Shown: positions 44,501-52,765 of the stretch, piece after piece
How positions within the stretch are numbered: the stretch's first letter is position 1
How the letters are laid out: the number at the start of each line of letters is the position of its first letter
Source: Gp1-AA133 sp963850425
GTDB taxonomy: Bacteria > Acidobacteriota > Terriglobia > Terriglobales > Acidobacteriaceae
Assembly (NCBI GenBank): GCA_963850425.1
Contig: CAWKLF010000005.1
Span: 434,001-498,000, forward strand
Direction: 5' to 3'
DNA: 64,000 nt
The notes under the pieces: generated by a model
Seen by the model: the letters and a program-made list of their open reading frames with translations, nothing else
Told to the model about the DNA's origin: nothing
The model's database searches: none
Program-made: the position numbers and the translations under genes

Positions 44501-45553
44501 GACAGCCTGACGGCGCACAGTGGTGGAGGCACCCTGACCCTCACCGGTGGAGCCACCACCTACCAGGGCCAGATCAATTTCGATTTCAGCGCCAATGCGC
44601 AGGATGTTCGCCTGCGTTATCCCCCCGGAGTCAGTTCCACGGCCGATGCGAATTTGCGCTTTTATGGAACGCATGAGGGTTCGACTCTCAGCGGGGATGT
44701 CATGATTACCAAGCTGGCCATCACTCCCGGCTTCGACTTCGCCGCCTATGCCGCCAGCGGTGCGCAATCCGTCGTAGTTCCCCCGGCAACCTCGCCGCTG
44801 TACCGCGTCAAGCTCGACGTCCACGTCACCACCGCCCCCGACTTGCAGATGCAAACCGCCATCGCCCGGCTCTCGGGAGACGCCGATCTCCGCCTCCGCG
44901 GCACCGCTGCCAAGCCCGCGCTTCTGGGCCGAGTCGAGGTCCTTGAAGGCGAAATCAATTTCAACGGCGCGAAGTATCGCCTGGAGCGCGGGGAAGTTCT
45001 GTTTCAAAGCCCGGTCAGCATCAAGCCCGTGCTCGACCTTCAGGCCACCACCCGGGTCCGCGACTACGACATCACTGTCAGCATCAACGGCGATACCAGC
45101 AAGCCGCTCAGCGTCAAGTACCGATCGGACCCGCCTCTTCCTGAAGCCGACATCGTTGCCTTGATCGCCGTCGGCCAGACCCGTGAGCAATCCGCGCAGC
45201 TGGCGCAATCGGGCGAAACCGCATTCAGTCAAACCGCGTCGAACCTGATCCTGAGCGAAGCCCTGAACGCCACGGTAAGCAACCGCGTGCAGCGTTTGCT
45301 CGGCATCAGCAAGATCAAAATCGACCCGCAAGGCCTAAGCACCGAAACCAACCCCACGCGCGGCCCGCAGGTCACAATCGAGCAGCAGATTGCCAACGAC
45401 TTCACGCTGACCTACAGCCAGAACGTCTCGCAGGCATCGCAGCAGATTATCCGGGGCGAGTACTACGTTCGTCGTAATGTCTCCATCGTCGGCACCCGCG
45501 ACCAGAACGGCGTTGTCAGCTTCGACGTAAAAATTCGTCAGCGCAAGAAGTAG
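41507..45553 (+). CDS. tamB: TamB-like translocation/assembly module protein (DUF490)
   Basis: 1348 residues from a GTG overlapping the previous stop. A short basic N-terminus leads to one membrane anchor (WWKYLLALFLLGLIAVAGAAWYM). A very long series of beta strands follows (AsmA/TamB-like, 90-1100), and the C-terminal DUF490 domain (about 1080-1348) holds LRGTAAKPALLGRVEVLEGEINFNGAKYRLERGEVLF and RVQRLLGISKIKIDP. TamB-like proteins bridge inner and outer membranes and carry lipid or help insert outer-membrane proteins together with an Omp85 partner, which is encoded two genes upstream. Length matches E. coli TamB (1259). Confidence 0.93.
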   Translation: MTEDDARPARRKWWKYLLALFLLGLIAVAGAAWYMTTDSFQAYVRARIVAEMEKITGGRVELGTYHTIPFRLQAEIRGLTIHGTEAPGDIPLAHADRVVARIRIISLLETEFGFKSIVIERPVIHLIVHPDGTTNMPTPKVKRESTRNPVDELFSLSIRNLQVRQGNFLWNDQGTPFDFDVSNVSADMSYSFLRSRYDGTLALGRVSTRYRDYQPFSWTAAARFSLSKNEVEVSSLKLDTGRSHLEASGRVRDFFHPVISADYKGAVDLGEVAFITRQRELRAGFADVNGKGTWTAEKFASDGKLALKNFEWRDDQIFLRDASVNSDFSLNDRQLKLSKAQGRLLGGAVTGDLEISNWLASQASPSPAKSENAKEKKAEEQKGLLRVRLKDISASALAAAVSTRQYPLDRLNLAGNADGTVDARWTGSPSRAEADFAVTLAPPARVREGQIPVTANARGTYRAYADELELAQLDLATRATQLHANGKLAGTSSLQLSASTSDLAELQPLIVALRGPSRLPVALHGNARFTGAASGKVSSASLSGHLQMQDFDSILPATDRTPEQKIHWDVLAADIQVSPRVLAIRRASAVHGDTTSHFEVSASLTKGSFTPQDTFTANVDLKNADLAEVQALAGYHYPVTGRANLMLQASGTRAQPHAEGHVQVADAVVYGQPIHQFESDLRFNGSEASLNNMHVSYYDAQASGGAAYDLDAHTYHFNLAGKNFDLTRIPRLQTTRVPVEGRVDFTAQGSGTRETPVINANILVRDLTLDRERAGNLNIDAVSEGETIHLTARSEFEHAQFNLDGTVQAVDGYPADLTVRFNHFDLDSIFREYLNGQIAGHSGVTGEIQVRGPLRKPRDLVVTANLDGFDVTVDQVALKNEGPIRLSMAQEMVRLEQFHIVGENTNFSAHGTASLAAGNDLDLAGEGHLNLQLIQTLNSNFTSSGQVDLAMTVSGPVADPLLQGKVTVSHGSLAYADLPSGLSDMNGTLTFNKNRLQIDSLTAHSGGGTLTLTGGATTYQGQINFDFSANAQDVRLRYPPGVSSTADANLRFYGTHEGSTLSGDVMITKLAITPGFDFAAYAASGAQSVVVPPATSPLYRVKLDVHVTTAPDLQMQTAIARLSGDADLRLRGTAAKPALLGRVEVLEGEINFNGAKYRLERGEVLFQSPVSIKPVLDLQATTRVRDYDITVSINGDTSKPLSVKYRSDPPLPEADIVALIAVGQTREQSAQLAQSGETAFSQTASNLILSEALNATVSNRVQRLLGISKIKIDPQGLSTETNPTRGPQVTIEQQIANDFTLTYSQNVSQASQQIIRGEYYVRRNVSIVGTRDQNGVVSFDVKIRQRKK

Positions 45554-45633
45554 AGCTGACCCTGCCGCGTGATGGAGTTTTCAGCACGATGCTTCCGTGC
45601 AGGAATTTGGTAGCGTCGTAAGATGCGAAGCAG

Positions 45634-45692
45634 TGCGGGGAGCCTTCGACTCCGTTCGCCTGCCGGCTCACTCCGCTCAGGATGACAAGGTT
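45634..45692. repeat. Dispersed GTCATCCTGAGC-type repeat, inverted copy
   Basis: CGGGGAGCCTTCGACTCC ... CACTCCGCTCAGGATGACAA is the reverse complement of the widespread TGTCATCCTGAGCGNAGCGAAGG element. Other copies are at about 19483-19530, 47766-47792 and 57859-57930. It lies between the convergent tamB and S9 peptidase genes. Confidence 0.6.
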
Positions 45693-45720
45693 TCAGGTTG
45701 GCGATTTTTCGGGAGCAAAG

Positions 45721-47698
45721 TCACAGCGGCTTAATTTCGCAGCTGCAATCGGCCGGCGGCACGTGCGCTTTCAGAAAATCTGAAACGCGCTTGAAGGCGT
45801 CGATCTGGTTATCCACCCGCGAAAATCCGTGCCCTTCGTTTTCATAGACCTTGTAGTCCACTATTCCATTGCGTTTCTTGATGGCGTCGACCACTTGCTG
45901 CGCTTCTGACTTCGGACAACGGGGATCGTTTCCGCCCGCCAGCAGCAAAAGCGGCGCCTTGATCTGATCGACGAAGAAAATCGGCGACCGATCTTTATAC
46001 AAATCTTTGTTTTTTTCCGGGTCACCCATTTGCGCGAGATCAATTTCACGCAGCACGGGATCCTCGTTTTCCAGTTCCGTGAAGTAATTGACGAAGGGCA
46101 CAATGGGAACGCCCGCCGCCCACACGTCGGGCGCCTTCGTGACCGCCATCATGCTCATGTATCCGCCGTAACTGCCGCCCATCACGATCAGCTTCTTTGG
46201 GTCGACGTATCCCGACTGCTTGATCCACTCCGCCGCGCCCAGCACATCCTGCAGGTCGCCGCCCCCCATGTCGAACAGGTTGGCCTGCTCGAATTCCTTT
46301 CCGTAGCCCGTCGAACCGCGATAATTGGGCGCGATCACGATATAACCCTGGTTCGCCACATGCTGCACGAAACGGTTAAACAGATTGACGGTCTGAGACG
46401 CAGGACCCCCGTGCACGAACACAATCGCCGGGTGCTGCCCGTTCCGTGGCAGGTTATAGGGCACGTAGACAAACGCAGAGATCGTCCATTTCCCATCCTT
46501 GCTGGGATAGTGCACCAGGAAAGGCTCGACCATATCCTCAGCGCGCATCCCGGCCACCAGGGAGTGCGTGATCTGGTGCGATTTCCCGGTTGCCATGGAA
46601 TGTACCCACAAGTCGTTGGGAGCGGTTGGCCCGTTGTGGTGATAGAGCAGCCGCGCACCGTCCTTGCTGAACGATGCCGATCTCCCTGCCAGATCGTTCA
46701 CACCCTTGGGTAGGGGAAGCGAAGTAGTCTTACCCGTGACCAGATCATGGACATAGATGTCCGTATTGCCATCCAGCGTTCGCGGTCCAGGTTACTTTCT
46801 TGCCGTCCGGCGAAAAGCCTCCGCCGTTGATCTCCCACTTGTCCTTGGTCAGCCACGAAACTTTCTTGGCGGCAACGTCTAGAAGCCCGACATTCTGGTA
46901 CCCGTTGTCTGCGTTGGATGTGATGAGGATTTTCCTGCCATCGGAAGAAATGTCATCGGCGGCGTAAAGGTGCTCGCCAGAGTGCTCGCTCAGCAGGGAA
47001 CTCTTTCCCGTGGCCGCCTCCGCAAGGAATACGTTCGAGTCGGTTCCCTTAGCCTGGGATTGCGTATAAACAATCGACTTGCCATCCTTCGACCAGATAG
47101 GCCGGGTATTCCGCTTATCCTTCGGAGTATCGCTAGTGATGTGCTGTATCTTGCGCATCACCATGTCGTAGACGTCGATCTCGACGGCCGAAGACGTTTT
47201 GGGCTTCACCATATACGCTAGGTAGCGCCCGTCCGGGGACCACGCGGGGCCCATTTCCGCAATCTCGCGGGTGTTGGTCAGGTTGACGACCTGCCCGGTC
47301 TTGGGCGAGACGATGAAGATGTCCCACTGCTCATCGCCGTCATAGTCCGATTGGTAGGCGATCCACTTTCCATCCGGTGACCACGCGGGCGAGGTCTCTC
47401 GCTGATCGCTCACCGTCAACTGGGCCGGCCAGCCACTCTCAGCCGAGACCAACCACAGATTGTTTCGCCCGCTGATATTCGAGACGAAAACGATCTGCTT
47501 GCCGTCCGGCGACCAGTCCGCCGCGCCCACCTGCCGGCTCATGTACAGCTTCTCGATCGACAGGTTCTTCTCCACCTGCGCATTGGGCTTGCTGGCAATC
47601 TGCTTCGGATCGGTAACTGCCTGCGGGGCGGGGAGCGTCTGGGAAACGGCAACGGTGCTGGTGATCATAAGAATTGAAAATGCATTCAGCGCGCGCAT
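45721..47698 (-). pseudogene. S9-family serine peptidase (DPP-IV/acylaminoacyl type), split by one frameshift
   Basis: The N-terminal part (46745-47698, 317 codons) has a signal peptide and WD40-like propeller repeats (DWSPDGKQIVFVS, AWSPDGKWIAYQS, AWSPDGRYLAYMV). The C-terminal part (45721-46701, 326 residues from its first Met) is an alpha/beta hydrolase with the complete triad: Ser in GGSYGGYM, Asp in AGGNDPRCP and His in NEGHGFSR. Removing one C at 46773-46774 (plus strand) joins the frames as TWTANADGNTDIYVHDLVTG, giving ~658 residues, normal for periplasmic S9 peptidases. Every catalytic residue is intact, so an assembly indel is as likely as true loss. Confidence 0.88.
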
Positions 47699-47804
47699 GG
47701 AACTCCTTGCGAGGAAAATTCGAACGTATCAAATCTCAAGAAAATTCACAGATCTAACAGATTATTGTCATCCTGAGCGCAGCGAGGTACCTTGGGCTTA
47801 ACTA

Positions 47805-48674
47805 CTACGCTTTGGCGCCCTTGTGCACTTCCACCGTCGTCCACGTCTTGTCCTCCGCGTGACACAGCGGCTCTATCGGACAATCCGCGCACTTCGGCTT
47901 GCGCGCAACACATAAATTCCGCCCGTGATGGATCACCTGGTGCGAGTACAAAATCCAACGATCCGTCGGGATGATCTTCATCAAATCCTGCTCAATCTTC
48001 TGAGGGTCATTGTTCTTGGTGAACTCCCAGCGCCGCGAGATGCGATGCACGTGCGTATCGACAACCACGCCCATCGCTTTGCTGAACCACGAGCCGAGCA
48101 CGACATTTGCGGTCTTGCGCGCCACCCCCGGCAGCGTCAGCAACTGATCCATTTCCTGGGGAACCTCCCCGCCGAAGTCCGCAACGACCTTCTTGGCCGC
48201 GCCCACCACCGACCGCGACTTGTTGCGGAAGAATCCCGTGGATCGCACGTCGGGCTCAAGTTGTTCGGGTTCGAGCGCCGCGAACGCCTGCACCGTGGGA
48301 TACTTCGCGAATAGCACAGGTGTGACCCGGTTCACGGTGGCATCGGTGGATTGTGCAGACAGAATGGTTGCCACCAGCAATTCCCAGGCAGTGGTGTGAT
48401 GCAAAGCGCACACCGCCTCGGGATAAAGGGCGTCGAGGTGCTTCAGGATCGCCTGCACCCGCTCGGGAGTAGTCGGCTTGTAGCCCCTGGGAACAGCAGA
48501 TTTGGACCGGCCCGCAGATCTGTTGGATGCAGTTTTCTTCGGAGGCCTGAGAGCGGCGGCTTTCTTCCCCGGAGTTTTGATGCTTTGAAGCCGGACCGAC
48601 CGCCCTCGAATTGTCTGAACCCCCGCCTGCTTGCCTGACTTCGCCGGCTGTCGCGGAACCGCTCCCCGTGCCAT
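47805..48674 (-). CDS. nth: Endonuclease III with Lys/Arg-rich N-terminal extension
   Basis: 289 residues from ATG 48674, preceded by AGGAG; the frame is open 15 codons further but without support. The Nth core spans about 75-289: LLVATILSAQSTDATVNRVTPVLF, the helix-hairpin-helix LLTLPGVARKTANVVLGSWF with catalytic Lys, VVDTHVHRISRR with catalytic Asp, and the [4Fe-4S] cluster CX6CX2CX5C in CVARKPKCADCPIEPLC. It removes oxidised pyrimidines in base-excision repair. Residues 1-70 are rich in Lys/Arg/Ser/Ala (KKAAALRPPKKTASNRSAGRSKSA), like histone-like tails, and are not part of the family. Confidence 0.94.
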   Translation of the reverse strand: MARGAVPRQPAKSGKQAGVQTIRGRSVRLQSIKTPGKKAAALRPPKKTASNRSAGRSKSAVPRGYKPTTPERVQAILKHLDALYPEAVCALHHTTAWELLVATILSAQSTDATVNRVTPVLFAKYPTVQAFAALEPEQLEPDVRSTGFFRNKSRSVVGAAKKVVADFGGEVPQEMDQLLTLPGVARKTANVVLGSWFSKAMGVVVDTHVHRISRRWEFTKNNDPQKIEQDLMKIIPTDRWILYSHQVIHHGRNLCVARKPKCADCPIEPLCHAEDKTWTTVEVHKGAKA

Positions 48675-48870
48675 GAGCTCTCCTGAAGGAAACGTAAATG
48701 GTAACAAAAAGAGGTTCACGCTGACCTGCCAGCGAGGTTGGTGAAGCAGACTGCTTCGAGGTCGAGCTCGTCACTGTCCCAGCCATCCGGGGACATGTCT
48801 ATTCGTTCCATTGACGTCCGTGAGTGTGCTGGGTACTCTGGAACCATCTTCGCAACTCAGGAAAATTTTC

Positions 48871-49095
48871 GTGGCCGTCAAATCCATCCAACTGGGGCAA
48901 GTCTGGCGTCAGGACACTAGCGGCCAGGATTATCTGGTCACCAAGGTGTACAGCGAAGTATTCTCGCAGTTTGCGGTGCTGCGGCCTGCGGAGGTCACCG
49001 CGCCCGACGCGCCCACCGTGAAAGTGAAAGTCGCCAAATCATCCGGCGGAGCCTCGCTGCCGGGCTTCACCTTCACGCAGGAAGGTTCGTTCTAA
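48871..49095 (+). CDS. Small conserved-looking protein, unknown function
   Basis: 74 residues from GTG 48871 with AGGA eight bases ahead. The sequence (VKSIQLGQVWRQDTSGQDYLVTKVYSEVFSQFAVLRPA ... TVKVKVAKSSGG ... LPGFTFTQEGSF) looks like a small beta-barrel with the 'G.VW...DG..YLVTKVYSE...YAVLRP' pattern found in short single-domain proteins. No signal peptide or catalytic motif is seen. It is 95 bp ahead of the DedA-family gene on the same strand; a link is uncertain. A longer in-frame start at 48811 adds unconserved residues. Confidence 0.72.
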   Translation: MAVKSIQLGQVWRQDTSGQDYLVTKVYSEVFSQFAVLRPAEVTAPDAPTVKVKVAKSSGGASLPGFTFTQEGSF

Positions 49096-49190
49096 CTTTT
49101 CCGTTAAACTGGCTGGAGCCTCTGCATCTCATCTCCCTGCGGGTTGTTCCGCTGAGTTGAGGATCACAGAGTCTTTGGGCGTGCTCATTC

Positions 49191-49817
49191 ATGACGGAAA
49201 AACTTCTTGCGGTACTGTTCCTATTCATCAAATCAGTGGTGGGCGCCACCGGCTATGCGGGCATCGCATTGCTGATGGCGATCGAGTCGGCGTGCATCCC
49301 GCTGCCGTCCGAGTTGATCATGCCGTTTGCCGGCTACCTGGTATACGAAGGCTCCATGCGCTTGCTGTGGGTCGCGACCGCCGGCGCCATCGGCTGCAAT
49401 CTCGGCTCGCTGGTCGCCTATGAGATCGGACGCTACGGAGGCCGACGGCTGGTCGAGCGCTACGGCCGCTGGATTCTGATGGGCCGGCGCGAACTCGAAT
49501 GGGCCGATCGCTTCTTTGAACGCTGGGGACAGGCCGCCGTGTTTGTAGGCCGTCTCCTGCCCGTGATCCGCACCTTTATCGCGTTGCCCGCCGGCGTTGC
49601 CCGCATGCCGCGCGGCAAGTTTCACATCTACACGTTTCTGGGGTCGTGGCCGTGGTGCTTAGCGCTCGCCTACTTTGGAATGAAGCTGGGAGAAAACTGG
49701 CGGAGCCTGGGGAAATACTTTCATCAGTTCGATGCGGTGATCGGAGTCATGCTGTTGGCGGCTGTCGGGTGGTTTATCTGGTCGCATTGGCAGGGGCGCA
49801 TGCGGGAGAGTGATTAA
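49191..49817 (+). CDS. DedA-family membrane protein
   Basis: 208 residues with four to five membrane helices. DedA/VTT signature segments are clear: GIALLMAIESACIPLPSELIMPFAGYLVYEG (E..C.P.PSE re-entrant loop), GCNLGSLVAYEIGRYGGRRLVERYGRWILM, RWGQAAVFVGRLLPVIRTFIALPAGVARMPRGKFHIYTFLGS with the conserved Arg in GR(L)LPVIR. DedA proteins recycle undecaprenyl phosphate or flip phospholipids in the inner membrane and affect envelope stress and pH tolerance. Length matches the family. Confidence 0.92.
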   Translation: MTEKLLAVLFLFIKSVVGATGYAGIALLMAIESACIPLPSELIMPFAGYLVYEGSMRLLWVATAGAIGCNLGSLVAYEIGRYGGRRLVERYGRWILMGRRELEWADRFFERWGQAAVFVGRLLPVIRTFIALPAGVARMPRGKFHIYTFLGSWPWCLALAYFGMKLGENWRSLGKYFHQFDAVIGVMLLAAVGWFIWSHWQGRMRESD

Positions 49818-49915
49818 TTCAAAATCTTAAGTACAGGGACACAGAGTGGAGATGGGGTTCCCCCGTGTGACGCTGTCTCGTTCTGTGGTTATAAGGTTTT
49901 CCGGCCATGACCTTG

Positions 49916-50371
49916 TCAGCCTGCATCCGGCTTCGCCAGCAGTGACCCTACAATCTGCCAGCGGCCGTTCCGTTTCACAACCACATCCATATAGAGATAG
50001 CGCGCAGGGAAACGCTGCCCGTCGGTCTCGACCATGTCATCTTCCGATCCGTGGACGATGGCGAAGTCTCGAAAGAGCCGAATGCGGCGCCCGGTTGAAA
50101 CAATCGAAGGATAGCGCAAGGCGCTGGTACGCAGGTTTTCAAGAACCTGCTGCTTCGTGAACGGATGACCTGACGGATCATACTGCACGTAGTCCTCCGC
50201 GAAAATCTGCGCCAGCGCCACGAGATCGGCTGCCATCAGGGCTCGATCACCGGCGTCGAATAAGGCATGAATCTGCTTCTCGTCGGCGTTCGGGTCAGGC
50301 AATGTTCCTCCGGCGGGCAGCGGATGAAGTCTCGCCGCTTTGACGATCGCGCCGCAACAGTGTACAAGCAT
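49916..50371 (-). CDS. SnoaL/NTF2-like (DUF4440) protein
   Basis: 151 residues. The core (about 30-150: NADEKQIHALFDAGDRALMAADLVALAQIFAEDYVQYDPSG ... GRRIRLFRDFAIVHGSEDDMVETDGQRFPARYLYMDVVVKRNGRWQIVGSLLAK) is the cone-shaped NTF2/SnoaL fold typical of DUF4440. Such proteins act as ligand carriers, dehydratases or isomerases; none can be chosen here. The first 28 residues do not fit the family, and the start lies only 26 bp from the divergent gene, so the true start may be later; no internal Met is available until residue 46. Confidence 0.78.
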   Translation of the reverse strand: MLVHCCGAIVKAARLHPLPAGGTLPDPNADEKQIHALFDAGDRALMAADLVALAQIFAEDYVQYDPSGHPFTKQQVLENLRTSALRYPSIVSTGRRIRLFRDFAIVHGSEDDMVETDGQRFPARYLYMDVVVKRNGRWQIVGSLLAKPDAG

Positions 50372-50397
50372 GAAATTCCGATTGCCCAGGAGGCCCC

Positions 50398-50841
50398 GTG
50401 TCCCGCGCCCTTACCGGATTGGTTCTTGCCGCTGCCCTCTTCGCGCCGATCGCGACCGAATCCCAGACCGCCTCGTCTGCCGACAAGCCGTTCGTCGTCG
50501 AGTACTACTACAAAGCCAAATGGGGATATGCCGAGGAATTCCTGAAGCTGTTCAAGAAGAATCACTATCCCTTGCTGAAGAAACAGGTCGAGATGGGCCG
50601 CATGGTGAAAGTCTGGATGGACCAGCCGCGCTATCACTCGACCGAAGACGGGCGCTGGGACTACCGCGTAACCATCATCTTCAAGAACGCCGCGGTCGCC
50701 AACGAAGCTTTTGACGAAGACCCGCTGAAGAAGCAGCTCTTTCCCGATCAGGACGCCTACCAGCACGAAGAACAACGCCGGTTTGCCATTCTCGATGCGC
50801 ACTGGGACGTGCCGATCAAGACCGTGGAATTGGAGAAGTAA
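50398..50841 (+). CDS. Secreted small protein, dimeric alpha/beta-barrel-like, unknown function
   Basis: 147 residues from GTG 50398 after a strong AGGAGG. A signal peptide (ALTGLVLAAALFAPIATESQTA) precedes a single domain (FVVEYYYKAKWGYAEEFLKLFKKNHYPLLKKQVEMGRMVKVWMDQPRYHSTEDGRWDYRVTIIFKNAAVANEAF) with the beta-alpha-beta pattern of NIPSNAP/dimeric ferredoxin-like barrels. The function is unknown; it is likely periplasmic. It is divergent from the DUF4440 gene with 26 bp between starts, and a 22-bp tandem repeat begins 15 bp after its stop. Confidence 0.78.
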   Translation: MSRALTGLVLAAALFAPIATESQTASSADKPFVVEYYYKAKWGYAEEFLKLFKKNHYPLLKKQVEMGRMVKVWMDQPRYHSTEDGRWDYRVTIIFKNAAVANEAFDEDPLKKQLFPDQDAYQHEEQRRFAILDAHWDVPIKTVELEK

Positions 50842-50855
50842 ATTGTCACCCCCGC

Positions 50856-50963
50856 GATTGGTTGCGTGACGTGGATGCGATCGGTTACGTGACCTGGATT
50901 GTTTGCGTGAATGGATGCGTTTTGGTGCGTGAATGGATGCGATTGTTTGCGTGACATGGATGC
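50856..50963. repeat. 22-bp degenerate tandem array
   Basis: Five units, four of 22-23 bp and one of 18, with consensus GATTGTTTGCGTGANNTGGATGC, starting 15 bp after a stop codon. The array runs straight into an inverted copy of the four-hairpin composite repeat. A minus-strand frame covering it is repetitive (HSRKQSRSRNRSHPRH) and not called as a gene. Confidence 0.8.
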
Positions 50964-50964
50964 C

Positions 50965-51085
50965 CAAGCCGCGAAGCGGCGACATACATTAGCCCAGGGC
51001 GTAAGCCCTGGGTAAGGAGCGGCACGAGCGCGAGTCCCGGAGGGACGGCACCCACGCGATGTGGGCATGAGCCCATAAGCTATTA
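50965..51085. repeat. Four-hairpin composite repeat, inverted copy
   Basis: Reads in reverse order GCCGCGAAGCGGC, CCCAGGGCGTAAGCCCTGGG, GTCCCGGAGGGAC and GGGCATGAGCCC. Stem sequences of the second and last palindromes differ from the other copies but still pair. The rest of 50842-51258 has no gene. Confidence 0.75.
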
Positions 51086-51258
51086 CGAAGTAATACAGTG
51101 CGGCTCCAGCCATCTCCCCGCGCACTTCAATCCCCAGAACCCGCCCATCAACCCGCGGCCATGCCCGCTCAGGCCGGCAATATTGCCAAACCCTGCACGA
51201 TGCGAGAACATATCCGTTTGCCTTACACCATCCAGACAAATAAGGACGCAGCCACATT

Positions 51259-52648
51259 ATGGCGAAACGGTCGAAGTCCGCGAAGCCGCGGGTTGAAGTA
51301 AAAGAAGAAGCACGTTCCGAGAAGAAAAGCTCTTACGGCAACCTGCAGGCCGCCAAAGGAAAGCTCGGTGTCATGATCCCCGGCATGGGGGCCGTGGCCA
51401 CCACTTTCGTGGCCGGAGTCGAGGCCATCCGCAAAGGTATCTCCAAGCCCATTGGCTCGGTCACGCAGATGGGCACCCTCCGGCTTGGCAAGCGCACCGA
51501 TGGCCGCTCGCCCAAGATCAAGGAATTCGTCCCCCTGGCTGGCCTTGACGACCTGGTCTTTACCGGTTGGGACATTTTCGAAGACAACATGTTCGACGCC
51601 GCGACCAACGCCGGCGTGCTCGACCGCTACCTGCTCGAGCAGATCAAGCCCTTCCTCCAGAAGATCACGCCGCGCAAGGCCGTCTTCGACCACAACTACG
51701 TCAAGAAGATCGACGGACCGAACGTCAAGAAGGGCAAGAACAAGATGGAACTCGCCGAGCAGGTGCGCGAGGACATCCGCGAGTTCAGGAAATCCTCCGG
51801 CGCGTCACGCCTCATCACCATCTGGTGCGGGTCGACGGAGAGCTTCATCCAGCCCACCGCTGTTCATCAATCGGTGAAAGCTCTCGAGAAAGCGTTCCAG
51901 CAGAACGACGAGAACATTCCGCCTTCGATGATCTACGCCTACGCGTCGCTCATGGAAGGCGTGCCCTTCGCCAACGGCGCTCCGAACCTCACCGTCGATG
52001 TGCCAGCATTGCACGATTTATCGCGCGAGCACGAAGCTCCCATCTGCGGCAAGGACTTCAAGACCGGCCAGACCCTGATCAAGACCATCCTCGCGCCCGG
52101 ATTCAAGGCCCGCATGCTCGGGCTTGCGCGGATGGTTCTCGACCAACATCCTGGGCAACCGGGACGGCGAAGTGCTCGAAGATCCCGGCTCGTTCAAGAC
52201 CAAGGAGGAGTCGAAGCTCTCGGTCCTCGAACACATCCTGCAACCCGATCTGTACCCGGATCTCTACGGTGATTTTACCCACAAGGTTCGCATTAACTAT
52301 TACCCGCCGCGCGGTGATAATAAAGAAGGGTGGGACAACATTGATATCTTTGGGTGGCTGGGCTACCCGATGCAGATCAAGGTGGATTTCCTGTGCCGCG
52401 ATTCCATTTTGGCGGCGCCCATCGTGCTTGACCTGGTGCTGTTTCTCGATCTCGCCCAGCGCACGTCCGAGTTGAAGGGTTTGGGCATTCAGGAGTGGTT
52501 GAGTTTCTATTTCAAGAGCCCGATGACAGCGCCGGGGTTGTATCCGGAGCACGACCTGTTCATCCAATTGATGAAGTTGAAGAACACGTTGCGGCATTTG
52601 CGCGGCGAGGAATTGATTACGCACCTTGGGCTGGAGTATTACGACTAG
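51259..52648 (+). pseudogene. ino1: Inositol-3-phosphate synthase, split by one frameshift
   Basis: The first frame (51259-52272) has the Lys-rich start, the NAD fold GKLGVMIPGMGAVATTFVAGVEAIRKG, GWDIFEDNMFDAATNAGVL, ASLMEGVPFANGAPNLTVDVPAL and GKDFKTGQTLIKTILAPGFKARMLGL. The second (52124-52648) continues exactly with LRGWFSTNILGNRDGEVLEDPGSFKTKEESK and the C-terminus with SILAAPIVLDLVLFLDLAQR. One extra base at about 52123-52126 separates them; without it the protein is ~462 residues and complete. It makes inositol-1-phosphate from glucose-6-phosphate. As every conserved block is retained on both sides, an assembly error is quite possible. Confidence 0.9.
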
Positions 52649-52649
52649 G

Positions 52650-52765
52650 CTCACGGGCTTACGCCCGCAATCGCGGGTGTGTCGTCCCTACGGGACTCGC
52701 GGGTGGTTGCGGCGCTACCCAGGGCTTGCGCCCTGGGTTAATCTATGCCGCCGCTGCGCGGCTTC
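52650..52765. repeat. Four-hairpin composite repeat, copy directly after ino1
   Basis: Starts two bases after the ino1 stop: GGGCTTACGCCC, GTCCCTACGGGAC, CCCAGGGCTTGCGCCCTGGG and GCCGCCGCTGCGCGGC in order. The last palindrome is the first unit of the satellite array that follows. Confidence 0.82.

Noticed and set aside
44321..45331. 336-residue minus-strand frame inside tamB
   Set aside because: Antisense to the conserved DUF490 domain; Gly/Asp/Arg-rich shadow without motifs.
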